The notes under the pieces were generated by a model that had not been told where the DNA came from, searched no databases, and saw only the letters and a list, made by a program, of their open reading frames with translations. Below are positions 8,471 to 17,164 of a DNA stretch of 55,529 nt, piece by piece. The stretch is from Eubacteriales bacterium. GTDB taxonomy: Bacteria; Bacillota; Clostridia; Peptostreptococcales; Anaerovoracaceae. The stretch lies in NCBI GenBank assembly GCA_028704515.1, contig JAQWFH010000006.1, forward strand, positions 1-55,529. Direction: 5' to 3'. The translations under genes were made by a program, and so were the position numbers. Each line of letters begins with the position of its first letter. Within the stretch, counting starts at the first letter, position 1.

Positions 8471-11400
8471 TTATTCCGCTGTGTTTTCTATGAACCTTTG
8501 GAGGATGGCAGCCACCTGGCTGCGTTGTGCGTCACCGAGAGGATTGAGGAAATTGCTTCCAGTGCCGTTAATCAGCCCTTCGGTATTCGCCCAGCTTAAG
8601 GCTTCTTTTCCCCACTTGTGGATCATGCCGGCATCGCTGAACGCGGAAAGATTTGCGGGAAGGTCTCCAGATGCATCTCTGGATGGAGTCCCGGAAACGA
8701 CCATGTTGTATCCTTTGCTTGCGGCGTAGTTGTACAGGATCACCGCCAGCTGTTCTCTTGTGATGCTGTCTTCGGGTGCGAATTGCTCGGCTGAGTAGCC
8801 GGATACGATTCCCTTTTCGCAAGCCCATGCAATGGCGTCATAATAATATTTGCCGCTTTTTACATCGGCGAAGGTCATTCCCGTTGACACCTTCGGCTCG
8901 TTTTCCATTCGCCAAAGGATGGTGACAATCATGCCTCTGGTGGTCTTTGCGCCGGGATTGAAGGCCGTGTCTGTCGTACCGTTCATCAGTTCGTTTGCCG
9001 AAACATAGCGGACAGCGTCATAGTACCAGCTACTTTCCTTCACGTCGCTGTAGGGGTTTGTCCATGCGCCGGTATCCGCAGTGCCTACAACGTACAGGGA
9101 GAAGTGGTTGACCTTGAAGGTCGCCAGCTTGGTGGATGGATCATACGTACATGGCACTTCAGTCATTTTGCCGTCCTCCGCCAGATACCATACGGTGACG
9201 TCCTCCGCTTTTTCTCCCGCTTTCAGTTCGTAAGGAAGGGATACGGTCGCAGTTCCGTTTCCAAAGCTGGTGATGTGCTTTCCTCCCGCGGTAATCGTAA
9301 GAGATACGACCAGCCGGTCAGGATGCTCGGTTTTATGATCAGCGGAAACATCCTTGATTTCCACTTTTACGCTGTCTTTGGTCTGCCCGTCGATAGTTTT
9401 CAAAGCCTCTGTATCAAATACAAGCCTTTCTCCAGCTTTGCCCTCGACGGTCAGGCTCTTTCCTTGTTTAACCAGATTGTCCACGTTGGTGCCGGTCACA
9501 TTTCCGCCGCTTTCGATCTTCGTTACGGTGGCCGGGGTACTTGAGCCGCCGCTGCCGTCACCGGAAGGAGGCGCGCTGTATGCGTTGATTGTAATTGTCT
9601 GATTGTCGGAGGCCAGAACAGCGCCGGTCGCTTTGACGCGGACATAATAAATGCCGTTGGCAAGGCTGGTGATCTCGTTGCCTGTACCGTCAATCCAGCT
9701 ATCTGTGGTGGAATACTTATACTCCATCGCATTCGTCACACCAATCAGCTTGCCGTCGTTGTTGGAAAGTGTAGTACAGTCAATCTTATCCACCGTTGTC
9801 GGAGCCGATGCTTTGGTTACCGTAATGCTCTGGACAGCAGAGTTTGCGGTGGTAGTACCATTGCCCGCCTTATATACTTTAACTCCGTTTGCCGCACTCA
9901 CTCCGATGAGGTTCATGGTCACACCGGTGATATCCAGCCAATTGATGCCGCCATCTACACTGTATTTCATGGCGGCTGTCACATTGCTAAGCGCACCGGT
10001 ATCCGCTCCAATGGCGGTGAAGGCCGCTGACGGCGTAGCTTCTTGGGGCTGCGGTGTTACGCTGTTGGACGCTGCCGAGGCTGCGCCGGTGCCCTTGCTG
10101 TTGGTGGCCGTCACTGTGAAGGTGTAGGCGGTTCCGTTTGTCAATCCGGTCAATGTGACAGGACTTGAGGCTCCCGTTCCTATGATGCCGCCCGGACTTG
10201 AAGTGACTGTATAACTTGTGATTTCAGCACCTCCGTCTGAATCAGGAGCTGCAAAGCGGATGGTCGCCTGACCATTACCAGCTGTGGCAATGCCAATGGT
10301 AGGTGCGCCGGGGATTGTGACTGGTGCAGGCTCAAATCTGAGATATCTATAGGTGCTGATGTCCTCAGGATTATAAGACGCAATACCTGTCACACCGTCA
10401 ACATTTGTAGCGGCTACTTTCACAATGGACTTTGTCAATGTTGGGGCGAAGGTCATTGCTCTAAGGCCGCCCTTGACAGTCGCTGATTTTCCATTTGGAA
10501 TGGAAATATTAGCTGTGAGTACAGCAGCAGTGTCGCCGCCTCTGCTAATCGCATTACCCCCTGCGGTATTTTCTATTGTGCCGCCCTTTATTGTAAGTTC
10601 AATAGGTTTGCTATTGTTACTAAACCATAAATGAATCGTGCTACTCCCCGTATCATTACTAGTGACTATAGCATCGTCTGAAATGGTGATATTGCCACCT
10701 TCATTTGTATAAATCGCCCGACCACTAGCACCAGTAGATTTCACGGTACCGCCGGAAACAATCACAAAACCACTGCCATTGTTGAAAACGCCTGTTGTAT
10801 TAGCACTTACGGTACCGCCAGAAACGACTACGGTTCCTGTTCCTCGGTTGCAAATGCCAGTATAATTACCCTGAACAGTACCTCCAGAAATAATTACTCT
10901 GCCAGTGCCTTCATTTAGGACAGCACCGATGGTGAAAGTCTCACTATTGTTCTTTATCTCCCCTCCGGTACCACTGTCTGCAATCGTCAGCGTGCCGCTG
11001 CCTTGATGATTGATGGCGCTTTTGCTGCAGCCGTTCAGGGTTTGTCCGTATAGGTCTAGAGTGAAGCTTTTTGTGTTGCCATTGGCGATGGTCACAGTAT
11101 CTGAAAGTGTGATTCCTCTTATCAGCTGAATGGTCTGACCCGCTCCAACCGCATTCACAGCATCTTGCAAGGTAGAGTAGCCTGTGCTGCCTATTTGAGC
11201 AACATCAGCAAATACAAACTTGAGATATTTGTAAGAGTCGATACTCGCTTCGTTATAACTAGCTGCATCCGTTCCGTCGACATTAGCACTTGCTGTACTC
11301 GTCGGGCTTCCCGATATGTTTGTTGGAGCAACATTCATAGCTTGCTTTGAACTGCTGATTGTCGCAGATTTCCCGGGCAGAAGATTAACGTCGAAAGTAG

Positions 11401-12100
11401 ACAGGAAAGTTTTCGACGTTTGATTTATTGCAAAACCTGAATCATTGGTATGTGTTATCACTCCACCGCTTAAAGTAAATTCGTAATTACTACTTAAGTA
11501 AACACAGCTATTTGAGCCGCTGCTTGTGATTTCGCCGCCCGAAACAGTGATGTCGGCGGAGGCGGAGCCGGAGTCACTGGCAACGGCTATGACTGTTGAA
11601 ATCACTTTGCCGCCGGAAATGTTTAAATGGCCGGATGATGATATTCTGACAGCAGAACCGGAGGATGATGTGGTATTTTTTTCCACAATACCATTAACAA
11701 GGTTTACAGTACCAGTATTAGAAATATAGATTACATGATATTGGTAGTCCTGTTCGTTGAGAATCTTTCCATTTGTAGATTCACTGGTATCTGTGATGGT
11801 TAAAGCACCGGTTCCTTTATGCTCGATAGTGTGGCCACTTGTGCTTTCCATTGTGCACCCATTCAGGTCAAGGGTGAAGGAAAGCGTGCTTTCGTATGGA
11901 ATTGAAATCTTCCCTGTAACATTATTCAATAACTTAATGGTCTGACCTTCCGTAACCGCACCGACTGCAGCTTGCAAGGTGGCGTACTGGGTACCACCGA
12001 TGATTTCAGCCGCATTGTAACTGAAAGCCAACGCCGTCCCCGGCAGCATGGCAATCACCATGCACAGGCTCATTAGTATACTAAGTAGTCGTTTTTTCAT
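8471..12100 (-). CDS. Large secreted surface protein: beta-helix repeats, FN3 domain, three C-terminal SLH domains
   Basis: The 1209-residue product has a signal peptide (MKKRLLSILMSLCMVIAMLPG...ALA). Residues of about 35-300 and 300-600 are two related blocks rich in GG, S and T that look like right-handed beta-helix repeats; each begins with a TLQ-A-V-AV-GQTI motif. A fibronectin type III domain follows (GAPTIGIATAGNGQATIRF...), then two related immunoglobulin-like modules. Three SLH domains close the protein (SDVKESSWYYDAVRYV, FADVKSGKYYYDAIAWA, FSDAGMIHKWGKEALSWA), which should anchor it to secondary cell wall polymer. It is the last gene of a four-gene minus-strand operon, 19 bp after the stalk protein, with its own AGGAG. 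Ligand or enzymatic activity is unknown. Confidence 0.88.
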   Translation of the reverse strand: MKKRLLSILMSLCMVIAMLPGTALAFSYNAAEIIGGTQYATLQAAVGAVTEGQTIKLLNNVTGKISIPYESTLSFTLDLNGCTMESTSGHTIEHKGTGALTITDTSESTNGKILNEQDYQYHVIYISNTGTVNLVNGIVEKNTTSSSGSAVRISSSGHLNISGGKVISTVIAVASDSGSASADITVSGGEITSSGSNSCVYLSSNYEFTLSGGVITHTNDSGFAINQTSKTFLSTFDVNLLPGKSATISSSKQAMNVAPTNISGSPTSTASANVDGTDAASYNEASIDSYKYLKFVFADVAQIGSTGYSTLQDAVNAVGAGQTIQLIRGITLSDTVTIANGNTKSFTLDLYGQTLNGCSKSAINHQGSGTLTIADSGTGGEIKNNSETFTIGAVLNEGTGRVIISGGTVQGNYTGICNRGTGTVVVSGGTVSANTTGVFNNGSGFVIVSGGTVKSTGASGRAIYTNEGGNITISDDAIVTSNDTGSSTIHLWFSNNSKPIELTIKGGTIENTAGGNAISRGGDTAAVLTANISIPNGKSATVKGGLRAMTFAPTLTKSIVKVAATNVDGVTGIASYNPEDISTYRYLRFEPAPVTIPGAPTIGIATAGNGQATIRFAAPDSDGGAEITSYTVTSSPGGIIGTGASSPVTLTGLTNGTAYTFTVTATNSKGTGAASAASNSVTPQPQEATPSAAFTAIGADTGALSNVTAAMKYSVDGGINWLDITGVTMNLIGVSAANGVKVYKAGNGTTTANSAVQSITVTKASAPTTVDKIDCTTLSNNDGKLIGVTNAMEYKYSTTDSWIDGTGNEITSLANGIYYVRVKATGAVLASDNQTITINAYSAPPSGDGSGGSSTPATVTKIESGGNVTGTNVDNLVKQGKSLTVEGKAGERLVFDTEALKTIDGQTKDSVKVEIKDVSADHKTEHPDRLVVSLTITAGGKHITSFGNGTATVSLPYELKAGEKAEDVTVWYLAEDGKMTEVPCTYDPSTKLATFKVNHFSLYVVGTADTGAWTNPYSDVKESSWYYDAVRYVSANELMNGTTDTAFNPGAKTTRGMIVTILWRMENEPKVSTGMTFADVKSGKYYYDAIAWACEKGIVSGYSAEQFAPEDSITREQLAVILYNYAASKGYNMVVSGTPSRDASGDLPANLSAFSDAGMIHKWGKEALSWANTEGLINGTGSNFLNPLGDAQRSQVAAILQRFIENTAE

Positions 12101-12119
12101 GTTTTCGTTTCTCCTATGA

Positions 12120-13307
12120 TTAGTCTTTTGTTATCACGATGGTATACTCAGCTATTTTTTCGCCGTTATATCGTATTTCGACCACTTTTTTACCTGTGGT
12201 GGTGAAGGGACGACCTTGTGTCAGGTTCACTGTCTTAGAGGTATAGAAAGTGACTTTTTCGCTGACATCTTTCTCGGTGCTGCCTTCTTTGATGACTGCC
12301 TTGACGCCGGCGGTGTCAAAGCCTTCGCCCAGCTTGTAAGTGGTTTTCGTTGGATAAATCTGGACCTGTACGGAGGTTGCTGCTCCGTTACCGTTGTTAT
12401 TTCCCTTTCCTGCTTCTACAAGGAAGGTAATCTTTGCATGTTCGGGGGCGGAACCGGTAGAGGACACCCCAGTGATTAATGTTCCGTTGGCTTTTGACGC
12501 GCCCTTTGCATTGACGATGAGCTTTTGATTGCTGTAATCACGGATCGTTCCGAAAGCAGAATACAGGTTGATTCTCCAAGGATGAGGATTTTTGCCTGTT
12601 GTGGACTGCAGCTGCTCTCCTTCGACAGACCCGGGCAGCATAATATAGGTTCCGTCATAACCGATGGAGTATTCCGGACCTCGGTCTTCACTATTTCCGA
12701 TCAACCTGATGTTGAAGGGTTTCTCTGGTCTTTTGTCCTTAAGCTCTAGCCAGTACCGGCCTCCCGAAACAGGGTAAACAAACTTGCCGTTTATCTGCAT
12801 ATAATAATCGCCGTCGGGCAAAACCCCTCCATTCTCTTTGAATTGTTCAAGGATCGTTACCGGAGCCTCGTATTTTGTTCCCGTGTAAGGCGCGCCGGGC
12901 TGAATGATCGCCTGATTCAGCGCAGTGTCCCAGTAAACATTAAACTGAGATGCTGTGCCGGAGAGCTTCTGGGCAAACTCCCTAAGCTGGATGTAGTTGG
13001 TGTCGCCATTGATCAACCGTGCATCGGAGAAGGAAAAGACCTCGTCGCCAAGCTTAAACTTTGTTCCGCTGTTTCGGACGTTCTTTGTGTTCTGCATCTT
13101 ACTGCCGGTGACGGTACCTGTAAAGGGCTTGCCGGGTTCAATGACGGCATACTGACCGTCCCAGCCGATATTAAATTGAGCATCCGTTCTGTTCAGCAGG
13201 GTCGCAATGGCGCGAAGCTGCAAATAGTTGGTATTGTTAATGTTGTAGGCCTGTTTGACTACCTGGGGGGCGTCCATTACGGTGTCCACTCCCTTGCCCT
13301 TTACCAC
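12120..13307 (-). pseudogene. C-terminal part of a split surface protein: stalk-like, ricin-like and Ig-like domains
   Basis: This 395-codon stretch continues in exactly the same frame as 13862-13317 and is separated from it only by a TAA codon at 13317-13319. It has no ribosome binding site before its first usable codon (GTG at 13307). It contains two copper-amine-oxidase-N-like stalk repeats (YLQLRAIATLLNRTDAQFNI and YIQLREFAQKLSGTASQFNV), a ricin-type beta-trefoil-like region (GTIRDYSNQKLIVNAKG) and a C-terminal bacterial Ig-like domain (KTTYKLGEGFDTAGVKA). Together with the upstream part it would make a secreted protein of about 580 residues. A nonsense mutation, a sequencing error or stop-codon readthrough could each explain the split. 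Confidence 0.75.
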
Positions 13308-13316
13308 AAAATCCGT

Positions 13317-13862
13317 TTAGCTAGGGGCTGCGGTGACAGGGCCGGAATAGGCGGCCTTTTGGGAAGGCTTTGCGCCACCGGACTGAACGAGGGTTTCAAG
13401 GTCAACAACGAAAATTCTTAAATTGAAAAGCCTTTCATTTCGATGACTTGAAAAGGAATATTCATTATTGACTGCCGCGGTAATGCTGCTTCCCTGAGCA
13501 AAGGGTACATAGATGGCATCATCGTAATGGCAGGCGAAGTCCACCAGAGGGTACATGGGACCCCCAGAAAAGGTAATGTCGTTAAAGGGCCACAGAAGAT
13601 AGTCATTATAAGACTCCGCTATTTTTTTGGTGACTTTTATGGTTGCACCGGCGGGTACCACAACGCAGTAGGTTGTAACATAACCCTCTGTTGCGCGTTT
13701 ACTTTCGCTGTCCATGGCATACACGCTTGAAATTTCCACTGCAAAGGTGTCGCAGTCGATGGTTCTGCTCTTACCCGCGGCAAAAGCCGTTGTTGCTGTT
13801 GCGGGTATCATGGTAAATACCAGACACAAGACAATTAGTATGCTTAGTAGTTTTCTTTTCAT
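13317..13862 (-). CDS. N-terminal part of a split secreted surface protein
   Basis: The 181-residue open part begins with a clear signal peptide (MKRKLLSILIVLCLVFTMIPAT...AFA) closely like that of the neighbouring SLH protein. The mature part has no domain I recognise and ends in a Pro/Ala-rich linker, PVTAAPS, just before TAA. The linker normally leads into stalk-type repeats, which are found in frame after the stop. Its ATG overlaps the stop of the upstream membrane-protein gene (ATGA), and GGAGG lies 10 bases upstream, so expression is coupled to the receiver operon. As it stands it would be a truncated secreted protein. Confidence 0.75.
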   Translation of the reverse strand: MKRKLLSILIVLCLVFTMIPATATTAFAAGKSRTIDCDTFAVEISSVYAMDSESKRATEGYVTTYCVVVPAGATIKVTKKIAESYNDYLLWPFNDITFSGGPMYPLVDFACHYDDAIYVPFAQGSSITAAVNNEYSFSSHRNERLFNLRIFVVDLETLVQSGGAKPSQKAAYSGPVTAAPS

Positions 13863-14209
13863 AATTTTTGATCCTCCTTTTTATTGTTATCTGTTTTCTG
13901 ACGATCCGCTTTTCGAAATCCCATCAAGAGGCCGAGCACCCGGTAGCGTGGTTTTCGAAACGTTTCGTTGTAACGTTTTTCAATCTGTGTATAAATTTGA
14001 GTACTTGTTTCAAGCATTTTTCGTGCAGACATTTCGTCAGGTGTGTTCCGCATGGTTTTGAAGCAATCCTGAAGAAGCGTTACATTGTTCTCCGCATTGC
14101 GCACATCTTCTCTTTTTTGCGAGAGTACTTGGTAAGCGTTTGAAAATAACAGGATTAAGAGAGCAACCGTGCTAATGCCAGCAATGAAATATACAATGGT
14201 AACCATCAA
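13859..14209 (-). CDS. Small membrane protein of unknown function
   Basis: The 116-residue product has one N-terminal transmembrane helix (about residues 4-25), then a charged alpha-helical region with coiled-coil character (QVLSQKREDVRNAENNVTLLQ) and a basic C-terminal tail. The overall plan is reminiscent of LemA-like or sensor-adaptor proteins, but I see no family motif that allows a name. It overlaps the receiver gene upstream and the surface-protein gene downstream, each by an ATGA, so the three are likely translated in a coupled way. Confidence 0.7.
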   Translation of the reverse strand: MMVTIVYFIAGISTVALLILLFSNAYQVLSQKREDVRNAENNVTLLQDCFKTMRNTPDEMSARKMLETSTQIYTQIEKRYNETFRKPRYRVLGLLMGFRKADRQKTDNNKKEDQKL

Positions 14210-14655
14210 CCGAACCCCCCCCTCTCATTTACACTGTCTTCAAATTCATTGTTGCATTCACGAACAAATGATGTATTAATATCGATATATTTTAAAAGCT
14301 TATCTTTCAAATAGTCATCATCAAAGGGTTTTAAGATATAGCCAGCCGCCCCCTCGCGCAAGCATTTAACTATCACTTCTTTTTTGCATATCGAGGTCAG
14401 AACTACCACGGGTATGCCCCTTTTTTTTGCTTTCACCTGCCGGATCAGATTGATACCGTTAAAGCTATTTTTAGTATCTATTTCAAAGTCAGTAAGGATC
14501 AAAGCTACTTTATTATCGAGGGATAGTATTCGGAAAAGCTCTCTGCTATTGTACGCTTCATATATTTTGACATCATAATTGGAAAATATATTTTTAATTC
14601 TACTGTTGACAAGCATATTATGCCCCACTAAAACAACAACTTGCGAATTGTCCAT
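14206..14655 (-). CDS. Stand-alone receiver-domain protein (CheY-like)
   Basis: The 149-residue product is a single response-regulator receiver domain with no output domain. The phospho-acceptor Asp is in LILTDFEID, the conserved Thr in VVLTS and the Lys in YILKPF. The acidic pair that usually binds Mg2+ after the first strand is absent; the protein has LVGHN there, so phosphorylation may be weak or lost. GGAGG precedes the ATG. It heads the four-gene surface-protein operon and is divergent from an AgrA/AgrC-like pair, which suggests, as inference, that it links signalling to surface-protein production. Confidence 0.85.
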   Translation of the reverse strand: MDNSQVVVLVGHNMLVNSRIKNIFSNYDVKIYEAYNSRELFRILSLDNKVALILTDFEIDTKNSFNGINLIRQVKAKKRGIPVVVLTSICKKEVIVKCLREGAAGYILKPFDDDYLKDKLLKYIDINTSFVRECNNEFEDSVNERGGFG

Positions 14656-14762
14656 GTAGAAGCCTCCATTTCACTGTACAATTTGAATTGATTGGTTTCA
14701 TCTTAACAAGAGGGCAGGACATAAAAATATTTGCCCCCTGAAATGTCGTTTTTTTGACCCGA

Positions 14763-14832
14763 AATGCAAGTTATAATCGATCCGCACAAATTAGTAAGGC
14801 TCAAAATAAATCGGTACGAATCAATGCAAGTT
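14763..14832 (+). repeat. Two 10-bp direct repeats upstream of the LytTR regulator gene
   Basis: AATGCAAGTT occurs at 14763-14772 and again at 14823-14832, exactly 60 bp apart, and both are followed by a similar AT(C/T)GA. They lie in the divergent intergenic region between the receiver operon and the LytTR regulator. A binding-site role is inferred from position only. Confidence 0.45.
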
Positions 14833-14917
14833 TGATTGAAAAAAGGGTGGTTGCGTGGTAGAATATGGATTGACTGATTTCTGGAAATATAGATTGACTG
14901 ACGGGGAAGGAGAAGAG

Positions 14918-15643
14918 ATGCTTAGAATTGCAATCTGTGATGATGATCTGCGGGAACTATCCCGAATCTCAGGAATTCTGAACCAATATCAGGTGGAGAG
15001 AGAACCTGTTTTCAAATACGACGTCTTTTCCAATGCCATAGATCTTGTGGATGCAATGAAAAGAAAGGAATATCATATCCTGCTCCTGGATGTGCTCATG
15101 CCGGGGCTCAATGGAATCCAAGCTGCCCGCGAAATCCGAGGCTTTGATGAGGAGACAAAAATTATATTCCTTACTTCTTCAAGCGAGTTCGCGGTGGAAA
15201 GCTACGCGGTGGACGCCCATTACTATATGCTTAAGCCCGGAACGGCACAGAAGCTTTTCCCGGTTCTCGACAAAATCTTTTTGGAGTTGCAGCGCGGAGA
15301 AGACGTGCTGCAGATCAAAACAGCGTCCGGCTTTACAAGGATTCCCTTTAATCGAATTGAGTGTCTAGAGGTATTCAATAAAAAACTGCGGTTTCATCTT
15401 GTTGACGGTACAGTAAAAGAAATCAACGGCTCCCTTTCGAGTTTTGAAGATATGCTGAGTTACCGTGAGGAATTTATCAAGGTCCACCGCTCCTATATTG
15501 TCAATATGCAATCAATCGTCTCTCTTTCTGCAAAGGAAATTACTACCAGTGCAGGACAAGCAGTTCCCATATCGAGGCTTCTCTACAACGAGGTGAGAGA
15601 GGCTTATATGCAATATCTGTTCGAGGAAAAAGGAGTGAAGTGA
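14918..15643 (+). CDS. LytTR-family response regulator (AgrA-like)
   Basis: The 241-residue product has an N-terminal receiver domain with the acidic cluster ICDDD, phospho-acceptor Asp in LLLDVLMPGLNG, FLTSS and YMLKPG. A C-terminal LytTR DNA-binding domain follows (IPFNRIECLEVFNKKLRFHL, FIKVHRSYIVNMQSI). Such proteins bind direct-repeat sites and control secreted or surface factors. The ATG at 14918 follows GGAAGGAG and fits the usual family N-terminus. Its stop overlaps the start of the histidine kinase gene. No autoinducer peptide gene (agrD/agrB type) is visible nearby, so the input signal is unknown. Confidence 0.9.
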   Translation: MLRIAICDDDLRELSRISGILNQYQVEREPVFKYDVFSNAIDLVDAMKRKEYHILLLDVLMPGLNGIQAAREIRGFDEETKIIFLTSSSEFAVESYAVDAHYYMLKPGTAQKLFPVLDKIFLELQRGEDVLQIKTASGFTRIPFNRIECLEVFNKKLRFHLVDGTVKEINGSLSSFEDMLSYREEFIKVHRSYIVNMQSIVSLSAKEITTSAGQAVPISRLLYNEVREAYMQYLFEEKGVK

Positions 15644-16980
15644 TGGCGCATCTGATTGAAATCATGAACTATACGCTGCTTTTGATTTTTGGTACGATTG
15701 CCTCGGTTAGCTTCGCCGGATACGAAAAAACCACCAAAAATAGAAAGGTAATCGCTATTTTAGTGCTCGTGATTCTAGGCCTTCAGTTGATATCATATTA
15801 TTTTGCGGGATTGTTGGTGACAGCAAGGCTGTATCCCCTGATTACCCATTTGCCAAGTGTCGTGTTTATCGTGCGTTATCTAAAAAAACCTCTGCCGATT
15901 GCCATCGTCAGTGTGCTTACTGCTTATCTCTGCTGCCAGCCGCCAAACTGGCTGGGCTTAGTAATGCAGGCTTTCTTTGATAGTACCGTCGCATTTTCCA
16001 TCGGCTACAGCATCGGGCTCCTTATTATGCTTTATCTGATTAAGAGGTACATTGCTTCTCCTGTCAATCAGGTGATGTCGTATTCCCGTAGTGCGCTGTA
16101 TAATTTTGGCTCATTTCCGTTGATTTATTATTTATTTGATTATTCAACGACAATATATACGGAGTTCCTCTATTCCGGCGCAAAGATCGTCGTTGAGTTT
16201 TTCCCCTCTGTCATCTCCATGTTCTATATCGTTTTTATCATAGTCTACAGCAACGAGATGCAGAAACGAAACAAGCTAGAGCTTAACAATGCTATGCTGG
16301 AAGCGCAGTCAGAGCGAGCGAAGAAAGAAATTTACGCGTTACAGCAGGTGCAGAATCAAACCGCGATTTATCGTCATGACATGCGACACCATCTGTCCTT
16401 GCTCCTTGGATTCCTTGAGAATGGGGAAGAGGAAGCGGCAATAGATTATATCCGCCGGGCCCAAGTCGATATTGACGGAATCGTCCCCGTTCGTTATTGC
16501 GAGAACAATATGATTAACCTCATCCTGTCGGCCTTTGTCGTAAAAGCAAACCAGAGAGGGGTATCATTTTCTATCGATGCAGTGCTGCCTGATACACTGC
16601 CGTTTTCCGACACGGAGCTTTGCACTCTTCTCTCAAACGCACTGGAAAATGCGGTTGAGGCTGCAGCGAAAAAAACAGGTTGCGGTCAGAATGATTGCTC
16701 AGGATCCGATCAGGATGACTGTTCAGGTTGCGCTGAAGGCGAGGGGACGGGAAACGTGCACTTGAATTGCAAAATCCATAAGGGCAACCTGCTGATTTTA
16801 ATTGAAAATACGTATGCCGGTATGGTGCAAATAAAAAACGGCCTCCCTCAAACAAAGAGGGAAGGCCATGGCTTCGGCACAAAAAGTATCGTAATGCTTG
16901 TTGATAGGTATAAAGGTTATTATTCCTTCTCATCAAGCGATGGGCTATTTACTTTAAAGATTGTATTGCCGATGCAATAA
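15643..16980 (+). CDS. Sensor histidine kinase, AgrC-like GHKL family
   Basis: The 445-residue product has about six N-terminal transmembrane helices, a short linker helix, a phospho-acceptor motif YRHDMRHHL (His near residue 245), an N-box (LLSNALENAVEAA) and a glycine box (GHGFGTKSI). This is the layout of AgrC-type kinases that pair with LytTR regulators. The start overlaps the regulator stop (TGATG), with AGGAG upstream. A Gln/Asp/Ser/Gly-rich insert lies between the N and G boxes. It should sit in the cytoplasmic membrane and phosphorylate the adjacent regulator. Confidence 0.9.
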   Translation: MAHLIEIMNYTLLLIFGTIASVSFAGYEKTTKNRKVIAILVLVILGLQLISYYFAGLLVTARLYPLITHLPSVVFIVRYLKKPLPIAIVSVLTAYLCCQPPNWLGLVMQAFFDSTVAFSIGYSIGLLIMLYLIKRYIASPVNQVMSYSRSALYNFGSFPLIYYLFDYSTTIYTEFLYSGAKIVVEFFPSVISMFYIVFIIVYSNEMQKRNKLELNNAMLEAQSERAKKEIYALQQVQNQTAIYRHDMRHHLSLLLGFLENGEEEAAIDYIRRAQVDIDGIVPVRYCENNMINLILSAFVVKANQRGVSFSIDAVLPDTLPFSDTELCTLLSNALENAVEAAAKKTGCGQNDCSGSDQDDCSGCAEGEGTGNVHLNCKIHKGNLLILIENTYAGMVQIKNGLPQTKREGHGFGTKSIVMLVDRYKGYYSFSSSDGLFTLKIVLPMQ

Positions 16981-17002
16981 TGTTCATTTCGTGTCTTATT
17001 CG

Positions 17003-17069
17003 CTGACTGACAAATTTTGGATAATAAAAATCCTGTGACAATAAAAATATCACAGGATCACTTTTTTTG
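17003..17069 (+). repeat. 67-bp direct repeat, copy 1
   Basis: This stretch matches 18986-19052 at 66 of 67 positions (T/C difference within ATAAYAAAA). It contains a terminator-like hairpin. The second copy directly abuts tRNA-Thr. The two copies bound a segment of about 1.9 kb. Confidence 0.9.
17030..17068. terminator. Terminator hairpin inside repeat copy 1
   Basis: ATCCTGTGA pairs with TCACAGGAT, and T-runs occur on both strands, so it could stop transcription both from the histidine kinase and from the acyltransferase side. Confidence 0.7.
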
Positions 17070-17164
17070 TGTCATTAGGTCAAAATAGATGCAATATGAG
17101 TTTTATTCAAACTTTCACCGGCAAATTAAGTTTATAATCATGTAAAATCCATATCATCTGCTTA

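Noticed and set aside
14656..14917. AgrD/AgrB-like peptide signal genes beside the AgrA/AgrC-like pair
   Set aside because: No short peptide frame with a ribosome binding site and no AgrB-type membrane protease is visible here or after the kinase gene.
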